Below, piece by piece: positions 43,600-53,100 of a stretch of 64,000 nucleotides of DNA. Source of the DNA: Limonium bicolor. Lineage: Eukaryota; Streptophyta; Magnoliopsida; Caryophyllales; Plumbaginaceae. The notes under the pieces were generated by a model, which was not told the DNA's origin, did not search any database, and saw nothing but the letters and a program-made list of their open reading frames with translations. The DNA is taken from positions 143,161,296 to 143,225,295 of the forward strand of contig CM041776.1 of NCBI GenBank assembly GCA_023374045.1, written 5' to 3'. Each line of letters opens with the position of its first letter. Positions within the stretch are counted from its first letter, which is position 1. The position numbers were made by a program, and so were the translations under genes.

Positions 43600-44182
43600 T
43601 GAAGTGCTACCTGAAGTGCTACCTGACATACAGCAGCAAGCCCTGAAGCTGACTGCAAATAGGTAATATGTTTTCTCCTGGAACAATTTATCAAATAACT
43701 CTGTGTGTTGGCTTCATAATTCTCCATCTTGTCATCTTAATATAACCTCCTATCTCCCAATGCAGTATGTATGAATGCTTGGGGTTTTCTGATTCCAGAT
43801 TTTATCAAAGTTTCTTGCAGATTATATTACATCTCAAGTAAGACAGCTATTATTGTTACTATCAATAACGATTAATGTCCAACCGTGCGACATACGTTCC
43901 CTAGTGGATATTTTGTTGATTGAGACAGTGATTCTTTTACAAGGGCAGGAGATTTTGCAAAGCACCGTGGATCTAGTCCAGAACAATTTGAACTTGGAGG
44001 TACTTGTCGTTTACTATCTTTTTCTATTTCTTTGTCTGTTTGCTCTATTTTTGAGAGTTCTTAAATGCCTAGTCTCATATACCATACAGGTGATATATGG
44101 AGATACAATTTCAATAATGATATACAGTGGCCTTGATGATGTCACAGATGCTACTGCAATTGCTAGAGAAGTCATCCGAGAG
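43600..44182 (+). pseudogene. POLA1: Captured fragment of DNA polymerase alpha catalytic subunit gene (four exons)
   Basis: Four exon-sized blocks with introns kept. (1) To 43662: DIQQQALKLTAN then AG|GTAATA. (2) 43766-43837: SMYECLGFSDSRFY, after TGCAG. (3) 43943-43998: ILQSTVDLVQNNLNLE. (4) 44090-44182: VIYGDTISIMIYSGLDD and AIAREVIRE, then GAG|GTTAGT. In order these match family B polymerase motif B (LTANSMYG) through motif C (YGDTDS) of the replicative polymerase alpha large subunit, as I know it from plants. Motif C here is YGDTIS, losing the second catalytic Asp. Block 2 has frame-disrupting indels and block 3 lacks one base. This is a non-functional genomic capture. Confidence 0.88.
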
Positions 44183-44383
44183 GTTAGTAATTAACGAATA
44201 GGGTATTCAGTATTGAACAAAATTTCACGCAATGAATTGGATGCATGTTGGTGTTAGAGAATTATCAAAAAAATGACTTACAATCTGGGTCTGGGGTGAT
44301 AAATGGAGGGTGCCAGTAGATATTAATGATTGTCAGTATGCAACTATATGCTTATAATGGCCTCTATTTCTTCTGAACATAAA

Positions 44384-46490
44384 GTGAACAAGAAGTACAA
44401 ACAGTTTTAAACTCCCATTTTCCACTACACTTGGCTGATAAAAAGTGCATAATCTGGTTGATTAATCAACTTGATGTGAGTTGTTGTTTATGGACAGTTT
44501 TGGGATCTGGTAGCATAGTACATACTCCCTTGTTTTGGGATTTAGCACGGTTTTTCTTTTTATCGGTTTTTCTGTTTTGACTTACAGTATTTTTTCCCAA
44601 AATGCTTGCTCACTTTGTTAAATGATTTAGCACGGTTTAAACTCTTGAACCACTCACTAACACTCCCTATAACCCTCTGTAACTGAGGCATACAGAAGGA
44701 TCAAAACTTCAGAAATTGAAGCAGGCAACAGAAAACAGGAAACACCCCATCCTGTTGCTTACCTTAGTTAGCTTCAGTTTTACTCGCCTAAGCTGGTTTC
44801 TGTTCTTCCAAATGTGTACACTCTCTTAGTGTTTTATCTTAGTTTTAGCTGTAATAAGATCCCCAACAACATGCTTAAACTCCTGAAAGATACAGCAGAC
44901 TGCAATTGCCGAATCTGAAGTCATAACTTATAAATCTTCTTTTTTTTCTGTTCTTTAAACTGCCTTTCACTTCTCCCAAGTTGTTTGGCTTCCTTGTTAT
45001 GTGTTTTAGTTAGGCTTTAAGTTCATTATTAGACTACCCCAACACCCTTGACCTATCTGCACTTCAGTTATACAGGAGCTGCTGAAATCGATACTAAAAC
45101 AGCCACCTAGAATTAGTACCCTCACTTCTATCTTTCTTTTCGGTTCTTTAGTTTGACTTCTATTTTCACCCCAAGTGTTTACCCCACTAATTAAGAGTCT
45201 TGGCGGGATCTTAAACCCAAACCAGACCCAACACAGCACTGCTAACTCAAATAGAACCTTCTTATACTGATATACATTTTTGTTGATGTTTTACTTTCTG
45301 CTTGTTCAAAAACCTGTCTCTCAATCTCTCCCACATTGTCTAGTTGTTGAGGTATGTGTTTTAACAAGGTTTTAACCTCAAACACACTGGTAATTCTGCT
45401 GAAACTCATTCACACAGAACTAGAGAAACTGAAGAACACTGAAACACCAACTGCTACCTTCTCTTCTATTTTTTTTCTATTTGCTATTAATCTGTCTTTC
45501 ATTTTATCTCTAAGCTTTTACTTACTTAGTTCAGTGTCCTAGCATGTTTTAACTCAAAGGACAACCCAAGCAATACTGTTATTCCTACTGCAACATTTTA
45601 TACTGAAACCGAGAATCTCAGAACTGAAAAAAAAACTACACACAAAATCTGATAACTTCTCTTTTGTTTCTGTTCTGTTGGTTATTAACCTGTCCTCTCT
45701 CTTTTTTATCTGTCTCAAGTATCCCTCTATGTAGCTAGGTGTACTAGCATATTCCCAACCCAGCACAACCTAGAGCAACTCTATTAAATTCCCCACTGTA
45801 TTACATATCCTGAACAGATGGAACTGAATACCAGAAAAAAACTAACCTGCCTTCTTTGGCTTCTTCTAACTATTTCAATTCAGACCTTCAACTCTCCCTC
45901 AATCTGACTGCCTAGGTAACTGACTGTGTTACTAGTTTTAAATTCGAATTAGACCCAAGATCACCTAGGCACCCTCCCTGAAAATTCTGTACACAGAAAT
46001 AGAAATCTCAGAAAATCTGAAGCACTTAAACAAATCTGGTTTTCCCTGTTCTATTTCATTTCTTTGTTCACCAATTCGACTCCCGATTCTTCTTAATTGA
46101 ATATGCCAGTTTAGATTGGTGCATTAGCATTGGCTTGGGTTTATTGTTAACCATCACACCCCCTCTTAAGCTATCTGTTACAAGGTTAAACAGAAAGTCT
46201 AAATTTTCAGGAGAAGTTGATACACAGAACACAAGATTTCAGAACTGCAGCAAGTTATCGGTTATTCTTGACAGATGGGGGTCTTTCGTTTTTTTTGTTT
46301 GATGTATTAATTAACTTTTAAGGATCTGGTAGCGTAGTACATACTCCCCTCCTAATAATAGATGTTCAGAGTACTTATCCTATACAACAGTTTTAAACTC
46401 CCATTTTCCACTACACTTGGCTGATAAAAAGTGCATAATCTGGTTGATTAATCAACTTGATGTGAGTTGTTGTTTTTGGACAGTTTTGGC
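44384..46490 (+). repeat. Flanking direct repeats around the degenerate array in the CACTA
   Basis: About 100 bp beginning AACAGTTTTAAACTCCCATT occurs at about 44399-44505 and again at 46387-46492. A second motif, GATCTGGTAGC(A/G)TAGTACAT, occurs inside both flanks (44505 and 46324). The order of the two motifs is reversed between the sides, so this is not a plain tandem duplication. Confidence 0.75.
44530..46320 (-). repeat. Degenerate ~190-210-bp repeats in the CACTA interior
   Basis: About eight to nine diverged units. Read on the minus strand each has, in order, a CAGAAA(G)A-rich stretch, TTTCAGTTCTG-like, a TTTCAG...GTGTT segment, GGTTTAAAAC-like and CTTAGCTAG-like. The same family in the opposite orientation fills about 53100-55870. 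Coding frames here are short and unsupported. Confidence 0.6.
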
Positions 46491-46492
46491 TT

Positions 46493-47315
46493 GAATTTTA
46501 CAGTACATTGGTCATTAAATGTGTTCCTATGAACTATAATAAGAGAGGAATATTATATATGTTTGCAATTTGAAATAACTCATAAACTTGTATTTTTTTA
46601 TCTATGCTTTTGAATTGCTGCTGCTATCGTTTCATTAAACATAGATAGTATAGTTCAACTCGACAATGTTTATAAAAATGTGTCGTATACTGCTGTTACA
46701 GATTTGGAACTACTGCTGCTTTGTAAACTTCAATTGCTTTTTGAAATGTTGAGGCCTTGTTGACATTATGTGGAAAGGCTTTGCTTTGTAATATGATGAG
46801 ATATGTTATTTCTTTGAACGGGTTGTGAATCTTGTATCTTTCAAGTTGTTAGCATTTAATAAAGTCTCATATTCTAACAATAACTTTTGTTTCTTTTCTG
46901 TAGGTGCATCAATATTTTGACTACCAACCACATACCTATACCAAGAAACAACAAGATTTTGTAAGAGAAGACTTAGCATTATTTTACTTAAGCACTTGTA
47001 GGAATTGTATAATCTTTGGAATAGTAGATAAGTGAAGCTTTGTTGAGACTTTTGATATTGGAATGAGTGTTGATATTGGAATGAGGTGTTGATATTGGAA
47101 TGAGGTGTTGATATGTGGATGAAATTTGAGTAGACTTTTTGTAAATGTGCATTTTGTTTGAGAATTATAAGGTATATGACCTCTATAGATGGTCTAGTTG
47201 TTGTGATATGACATTGGGATGTCTTAAGTGAATGTTATACAGATTATGATCTGTCAAATGTGTGGAACAGAAGCAAAAATGAAAAAAAATTATAAAAAAA
47301 AAAACTGTAACTTTT
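46493..47315. other. CACTA right interior
   Basis: AT-rich, no supported gene. A possible last exon begins after TTTTCTGTAG near 46903 (GTGCATCAATATTTTGACTA). A short tandem duplication of TTGATATTGGAATGAG(G)TG lies at about 47055-47110. Confidence 0.4.
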
Positions 47316-47319
47316 TATT

Positions 47320-47785
47320 ACGGCTAAGCACTAAGCGTGTTATAAAGCTTCGTAATGAAAGAGTTTTATAACACGGCTATACTGTAGCCGTGGTATAAAA
47401 TAGGATTATATAACACGGCTAGTGCTTTAGCCGTGTTATATAACTAGATTTTATACCACGGCTAATGGACAACCGTGTTATAAAACGCTTTGGTTTTGAC
47501 GGGTACAGGAACTTTATAACACGGCTCATTTAGTAAGCGTGTTATAAAACAGGATTATATAACACGGCTCTTCTTAAGGCGTGTTATAAAACCTTAAAGT
47601 TTTGGCGCGTAAAAGAAGATTTATAACTCGGCTAGCCGTGTCATATACTCGACTAGCCGTGTCATATACTCGACTTTATAACACGGTTTGAAGCCGTGTT
47701 AAAAGTCTAAAGTATATGTGTCGCTCGCATATAACACGGCATTTAGCCGTGTTATAAGACCCTGTTTTAGCCGTGGTATAAAACA
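47320..47785. repeat. CACTA right subterminal repeats
   Basis: About fifteen copies of TTATAACACGGCT/AGCCGTGTTATAA variants, as on the left side, running up to the terminal inverted repeat. Confidence 0.92.
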
Positions 47786-49035
47786 TTTTTTCCACTAGTG
47801 TCTCTTATCCATCCTCCATTTACCATTCCAAGGTTACCAATCATCTCTACTCTACCCAACTTAACACCTAAGTTTCCCCCCCACTTAACAAGTCACCTAA
47901 AACACTCCATTTCTACTAAAATTTTGCCATAACCTCCCCACAAAACTATCATGTCCAAACTCTCAATCCTCACCAATTTTCATCCTTTTCATTCCTAATC
48001 TAGCCACGTCCTTATAGGGTTCTACCAGCAAACAATACCAATTCAAAATTCACCAAATCACAATATAGTTCCAAAATCTTAATAAACCACAATATAACCA
48101 CAAACTCAAATCATTTGGCTCCAAGGCCCTCAATTCAAACTAACAATTCACAAGCTCTCTCGAAATCAACTAGACACATCATTTTCCATATTTTGGGTTC
48201 ATTATTCAATTTAACCCATCCCAAATTCTTAAACAATCAAGATAGTTATTAAGGTAGGTTCTTACCTTAAACTCACAAGTTTCCCCTTGTTCAAGTCTTT
48301 CCTCTCCTTCTCTTCAATTCCGGTCAAGTTGGAAATGGAGTTACCAAACTCCATCCCAACACCCAAATTACAAAAAAGCACATAATTAACAATCCTAACC
48401 CATGGAAATACACTAATCCAATTAAGGGCTTAAATCACCATAGTTAGGGTTTACCTTTTTGGAGCTTTTTAAGAGGTACTTTCACCCATGAATCAAAAGG
48501 GAAATTCCACCACCATTAGAGGGTTGAATTGAATCTCAAAAACAAGGTATCAAAATGGTGAAAATCGGCTACACCAAGGGATAGAGGGAAAGTGAGTTTT
48601 CCTTGGAGATTTTTACCTTGTTTGAAAGAGGAGACTCCAAGCTACTCATTGATGCCATTTTCTCTTCAAATGGGGAAAACCCATGGAGATGAACTTCTTC
48701 ATTTTTGGATTTTGAAAAGAGAGAAGTGTAGAGAATGATGAGAGGATGAAGAATATGTATTATTTTTGTGATTTGAGCTTTAATAAAGCTTGGGCAAGGC
48801 GAAGAATGGCAAGTAGCCATGGGAGGAGGAGAAGAAATCGTTCCAGGTTGGGAGGAAAAAGAAAGCGGCGGGGAGGAGGAAAAGAGAGGAAAGAGAAGAT
48901 GAAAAGAAATAAGGGAGGAGAGAGAGGGAAAAGGTATTTTAATACCCTTTTGCTTTTTAACTTATTCAACTCTCTCTTCCTTTACTAGCTAGTTTACTTG
49001 TGAGAGGGGTGCGGATTAGCTAAATAAAATCGGCC

Positions 49036-49036
<1 letters not shown>

Positions 49037-49068
<32 letters not shown>

Positions 49069-49094
49069 TATATATATATATATATATATATATG
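49037..49094. repeat. AT microsatellite
   Basis: (TA)n, about 58 bp, broken once by GA, within the solo LTR. Confidence 0.97.
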
Positions 49095-49660
49095 ATACAT
49101 ATATTACCTGGAGCGTTTGTGTTTTACAGAAAACACTCATTAATTTACCCGGTTTTAGCACTATTCACTAACCGGGTCCGTTTTCTGGAATTTTCTCGTT
49201 TCTTTAATTTTAATGGTTATTATACTCCCATTAATGTTTATTTATATTTATTTGACAAACTATAATTTTTACGGGTTCGTTTGACCACTTAAAGTCACGT
49301 TTTCGGGTTTCCTCGAAAAACTTGCGCTAAAGCTTTATTAGTGTTTAAATTCGTTTTATGGATCCGTTTTCTTCGGGAATTGTTCCCATATATTGTTTAG
49401 GCATTATTAAGCCTTTTAAATTAATTTAATACCCTTTTAAGGTTTTATTTCTCCTAGGGTCACCTAACGCTCAATTTAGCGTTTTTCGCTTTTTAAGCGT
49501 TTCCCTTTTCTTTTGGATTTATTCTTTTTACCATAATTCATTAGGCACTAATAGGCCCTTAAATAAAATATTTGAGTAATTTAATCACCCTAATTAAGTT
49601 CGGGGTATTTCAGTAGAACTTTACATATACATTTGTACAGTTTTTATTTACTAGAATAAA

Positions 49661-50124
49661 TTACTCGGAGCCCCCTTAAAGATTTGGAATAATACAATAA
49701 CCCCCTTGCGTTTATCATAATTATTGGTAACCACCTTAAGGTTAAGATATCTTTGACTACGAGCCCCTGAACTATAACTATGTTATCAGAAAGATAACTA
49801 CGTGTTGACCAGTCAACTTAATCAAATTAATAACGCCAAGATGGATAACAAAATTGCTTAATCAACATCGTCTAACTCTCCAACATCCCACTTCAGATGC
49901 ATTTTTGAGGTAGGGTTGACGCTTTTAGGAAAAAACAATGCTGATTAAGCAGTGTTTTTGTCCAGCGTGTCATTATTAATGTCATTAAGCTGAAGGGTCA
50001 GCACGTAGTTAACGTCATGATAACATAGTTGTGGTTCGGGGGCTCATAGTCAGAGATACCGTAACCTCAAGGTGGTTACCAATAATTATGATAAACACAA
50101 GGGGGTTAACTGTATTATCCCAAA
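49661..50124. mobile_element. Foldback MITE, right end cut by element D
   Basis: The left arm (about 49682-49810) and right arm (about 49993-50124) are reverse complements at roughly 85-90% over 130 bp; both contain TTATCATAATTATTGGTAAC or its complement. The loop is about 180 bp. The left arm is preceded by TACTCGGAGCCCCCTTAAAG, which has no partner on the right because the LTR of element D begins there. The missing end should lie beyond element D, outside the window. Confidence 0.8.
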
Positions 50125-50864
50125 TGTAACGCCCGTATCTATCATAAATGCAGCGGAAATAAAATACTAAGGCGATTACAGATCATCGGGTTCCAAACAC
50201 CCGACACCAAACCTCACCAATTACAACTTATGATATTACAAACGCTACGGTCTGAACTCGAGAAAACATAACATAAACGTAATAATAACAAAATACAATA
50301 GCTCTCCAAAATTCCTAATTCCCATCCCATACACTCACTCTCTTCGTGGCCACCTGTATAACAATTCGTACCTGCAAGATGAAACCAAGCAGCCCACCCC
50401 GGGAGGGGTGGGTCAGTTCCCTGGAATGGAACTGGTACAACTCTCCAAAACAAAGTTTAAACACATAACTCTTAAAAATAAACAATAAGATGAAGCCAAA
50501 CTTAGAACAAAAAAGCAGAAGAACAAGGCACATCCAAACCACCAAGTCAAAAGTATCGAGTCAAGGATAAGGATAAATGACAAGTAAGTAAAGTGAGCCA
50601 ACATAAAAGAAACTACGCCAGAAGTTAGTGAACATCCATTGCTCAAGTTAAATTCAGTTCCAGTTAGGATTAGAAAGACCCAGGTAGTCACAAGGACTGG
50701 GAATGAAAGAAGATATCCAAGAACCCATAACTCAAGAGTGGAATAAAACCAATTGGGAGAGATGGCCCCCACCGCCAGTCAGTTGTCACAAGGACGAGGT
50801 AAACAGACCTCCGCTGTCAGTTGTCCACTTGGACGAGGTATAGCAGACCTCCGCTGCCACCGAC
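50125..50864 (-). repeat. Element D 3' LTR, outer piece
   Basis: It starts TGTAACGCCCG, the reverse of an LTR end (CGGGCGTTACA). GCAGCGGAAAT near 50150 and CTACGGTCTGA near 50248 occur at the same relative place in the LTRs of C and the solo LTR. A palindromic CCACCCCGGGAGGGGTGGG (50394-50412) sits beside acceptor-like CTGCAAGATGAAA, in the position of CCCCAAGGGG in the others. Confidence 0.75.
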
Positions 50865-51239
50865 TGAAATACCCCTAGGTATTAAACGCATAAAAAATCG
50901 TAACACGTTTTTAATACGTACATAAAATACCGTACGAGCAAATAAATCTAGTATATGTATATATATGTACGTATACGAAAATACACGTACGTAAGGTTAC
51001 GAATTGTAACGTCGTGAATAGTAACAATATCGTCACATAACTCCGTTACAAAAAAAAAATATAATAACGCGATATATATATAGTCGTGTATATATCGTAA
51101 CGTTGTAAATATAAGTGACAACAACGCCGCATAACCGCGTTACAAAAAAAAAAATATTGAATCACATGATATAATATATAGTCGTACTTATATAAATAAG
51201 CAAGTATAACTCATACAAAAAAAGAAAGAAAAAGGAGCA

Positions 51240-51320
51240 AATACGCTCCCGTTGAGTCCGAACCCGTGACCTCCCCGTACTTTCCCCGAGTGTGTAACCG
51301 GTTGAGCTATGCTCATATTC
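51240..51320 (-). repeat. tRNA-derived (SINE-like) sequence
   Basis: On the minus strand, ATAGCTCAACCGGTTA (51312-51297) resembles a pol III A box. GGTCACGGGTTCGGACTC (about 51271-51254) resembles a B box, with normal tRNA-like spacing. A T-rich stretch follows. It does not fold as a complete tRNA and has no clear target duplication, so a SINE head or a decayed tRNA-like insertion is more likely than a functional tRNA gene. Confidence 0.45.
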
Positions 51321-51409
51321 GTATATGATCCACACGAACTAAAACTAGTATCTAATCAACAGGTAAATGAAAAAAACAAATCCAACCTAGCATGGACATT
51401 AAACAAAAT

Positions 51410-51690
51410 GCTGTCCGAATCATTGCTCCAATAGCCAGCCTTCCAGACAGATTCAATTGGGAAAAATTGAGCTCACAAACTCCCATTCAGCACCTTGAAA
51501 CTTGGAAACACTAGCACATCTGATGGCCCCACTTCTCTTCTGTTTACTAAATAATCAGCAACGTACCCAGCACTAACTCCGTGTCTTTCCTCTGTGTTAT
51601 TTGACACAAATGGTAGTGGCGGTCTGAAAATCCAAGTTTGGGAGGGGGTAGGAAGACATTCCTTCATCAAAGTCCACAACTCACCCCATG
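51410..51690 (-). pseudogene. Possible captured gene fragment, unidentified
   Basis: Minus-strand frame of 68 codons (51679-51473), MWTLMKECLPTPSQTW and RHGVSAGYVADYLVNRREVG, with protein-like composition. After the stop at 51473 the same frame continues as AQFFPIESVWKAGYWSNDSD. Amino-acid content looks more like a real protein than its neighbours, but I cannot match it to a family. The frame could also be chance. Confidence 0.3.
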
Positions 51691-53100
51691 CATCTCATGG
51701 TGGTACGTTAGATGCTCCCCAGAGGCAAAGGAAATGAATTCATACTGCTCACTGATGCCTACGCAATGTGTGTGTGTGCTGCTGAGACAACAAACAAAAT
51801 TGTCAAGACCATACTTCCAGGTCTGCCTTGTGAAAGAAATCTTCCCTTGTTGTTCCAATACAGCCACAGACAGAACACAAAGAAAAAAAATGTAGCAGTA
51901 GACAGTAGGGATACATTCCTGCGACAATAACATGCATGGCCCCATTCTGTTTATTCTTTTCGGGTACAGCAGCAGTGAAAGCCCTCTACTCCATCAAACA
52001 CTTTCACCACGGTTTTTGCAAGAGCAATCTGCATCTCTTGAGCCTTCAATCATTCTCTACATACACTGTAGTTACTACTCTTCGTTTGCTGAGTAATGAA
52101 AGCTCAACTGAGAGCACGTCAACTCAGTTAGCTAGAAACATATACAGCAAGAAACCTCCAAGCTGCTCTCTGTTTGTTCGCGACCAACCCCCATCGTCCT
52201 CTCATGTGTTTTCCTCTGTTGTGGTTGCCTAAAGATTCTCGCTCAAGCCTTTCTATTTTTCTTCACGCCTCCCTCGACATAAAACCTTGCATGCGTACCT
52301 ACTGGAGGGAGGTGTGTGAAAACGCTGAACAAAAACTCTTCTCCTTGACCTCTCGAAGGTAAAACATTTCCAAACCCATTTGTTTTGCCCAGGAAGTTGA
52401 AATTGTTGCGCCGGTACTAATGTAACCAGAGGACTCACAGTTTTTCTTGTGCGTGGCCAGTTGCAAGCCAAGTCCTGAATCAAAACCCCAACAAGACTGG
52501 AAGTTAATACCCAAGGGTAATCACCTCCAAGAAAGGTAAAACCACCGAGAACCTTTGTCAACTAACAGTTGCTAGTTAAATCTAAAGTGAACAACAAACT
52601 GACTAACTCATTCCCACCTCAGTCCTTGCATGACTCTGTTTGGAAGTTCGATCCATAAAGGGTGAGTCAGAGCAACAGCCACTGCTGTTTCAACAAGAAA
52701 CAACATAACAAGGTAAACTCCCAGTTCTCCACGATCTGTTTCATCAGGTCCTTATGCCGATAATACTAATCTTGTTCACTCCATTCTTTTTCCCTCCTGG
52801 TGATGCGTGTGTATTCCTTGCTATCCCAGCCATGAGGGGCCTGAAAACTCTTGAGCAAAAAGAAAACCTTGCCACCACCTGACTCGAAACATAGCTAGCA
52901 GGTGGAGTTCTTAAACAGTTTTCTTTCTGGTTTCAGTCATTGAATTCTCTGATTTCCAAGCCTAACTCCCGGTAGATTGTCCTCAGTGGCGTCGTGTGAC
53001 CAAGGTACTGGGAGATCCATTTGGGCCAAAGATCGACGAGTGAAAGCAGCTAGGATTAAAGAGGTAAGCTACCTCTAAATTTAACACATCAACAGAAAAC
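51691..53100. other. Interior of the large LTR, no gene assigned
   Basis: Mixed sequence with exon-like boundaries on the plus strand (CGAAG|GTAAAACA near 52360, CAAG|GTAAACTCC near 52712, AAAGAG|GTAAGCTACC near 53063). It could be a spliced leader. On the minus strand, TKVLGGFTFLGGDYPWVL (near 52555-52500) looks protein-like but is isolated. No conserved domain recognised. Confidence 0.3.

Larger units (their letters stand above)
39970..47800. mobile_element. Non-autonomous CACTA (En/Spm-type) DNA transposon carrying host gene fragments
   Basis: The terminal inverted repeats CACTAGTGGAAAAAA / TTTTTTCCACTAGTG are flanked by TCT on both sides (39967-39969 and 47801-47803). The CACTA ends and 3-bp duplication define the superfamily. 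Both subterminal regions are packed with TTATAACACGGCT-type motifs, expected as transposase binding sites. No transposase-like (TNP2) domain is visible in the 7.8 kb. The interior contains exon-like pieces, including DNA polymerase alpha exons, and degenerate repeats. It inserted into the solo LTR. Confidence 0.93.
37280..49612 (-). repeat. Solo LTR of a chromodomain-type gypsy element, split by a CACTA transposon
   Basis: Ends TGTAACACCCC...GGGGTATTTCA match the LTRs of C and B (reverse). Without the CACTA (39970-47800 plus one TCT), the LTR is about 4.5 kb. Flanks GTATA (37275-37279) and GTAGA (49613-49617) agree at four of five bases. No primer site or internal region follows, so this is a solo LTR left by LTR-LTR recombination. 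It keeps CCACGTG (37392-37398), CCCCAAGGGG (37733-37742) beside an acceptor-like CTGTAAAATAAAA, a palindrome array (39376-39558), and pyrimidine/purine-rich leader sequence (48690-48960). Confidence 0.85.

Noticed and set aside
48746..48988. Arg/Lys-rich ORF that could be a small basic protein
   Set aside because: Purine-rich low-complexity sequence inside the solo LTR; no conserved motif.
51240..51320. Functional tRNA gene
   Set aside because: A- and B-box-like sequences are present but no complete acceptor and anticodon stems can be drawn.
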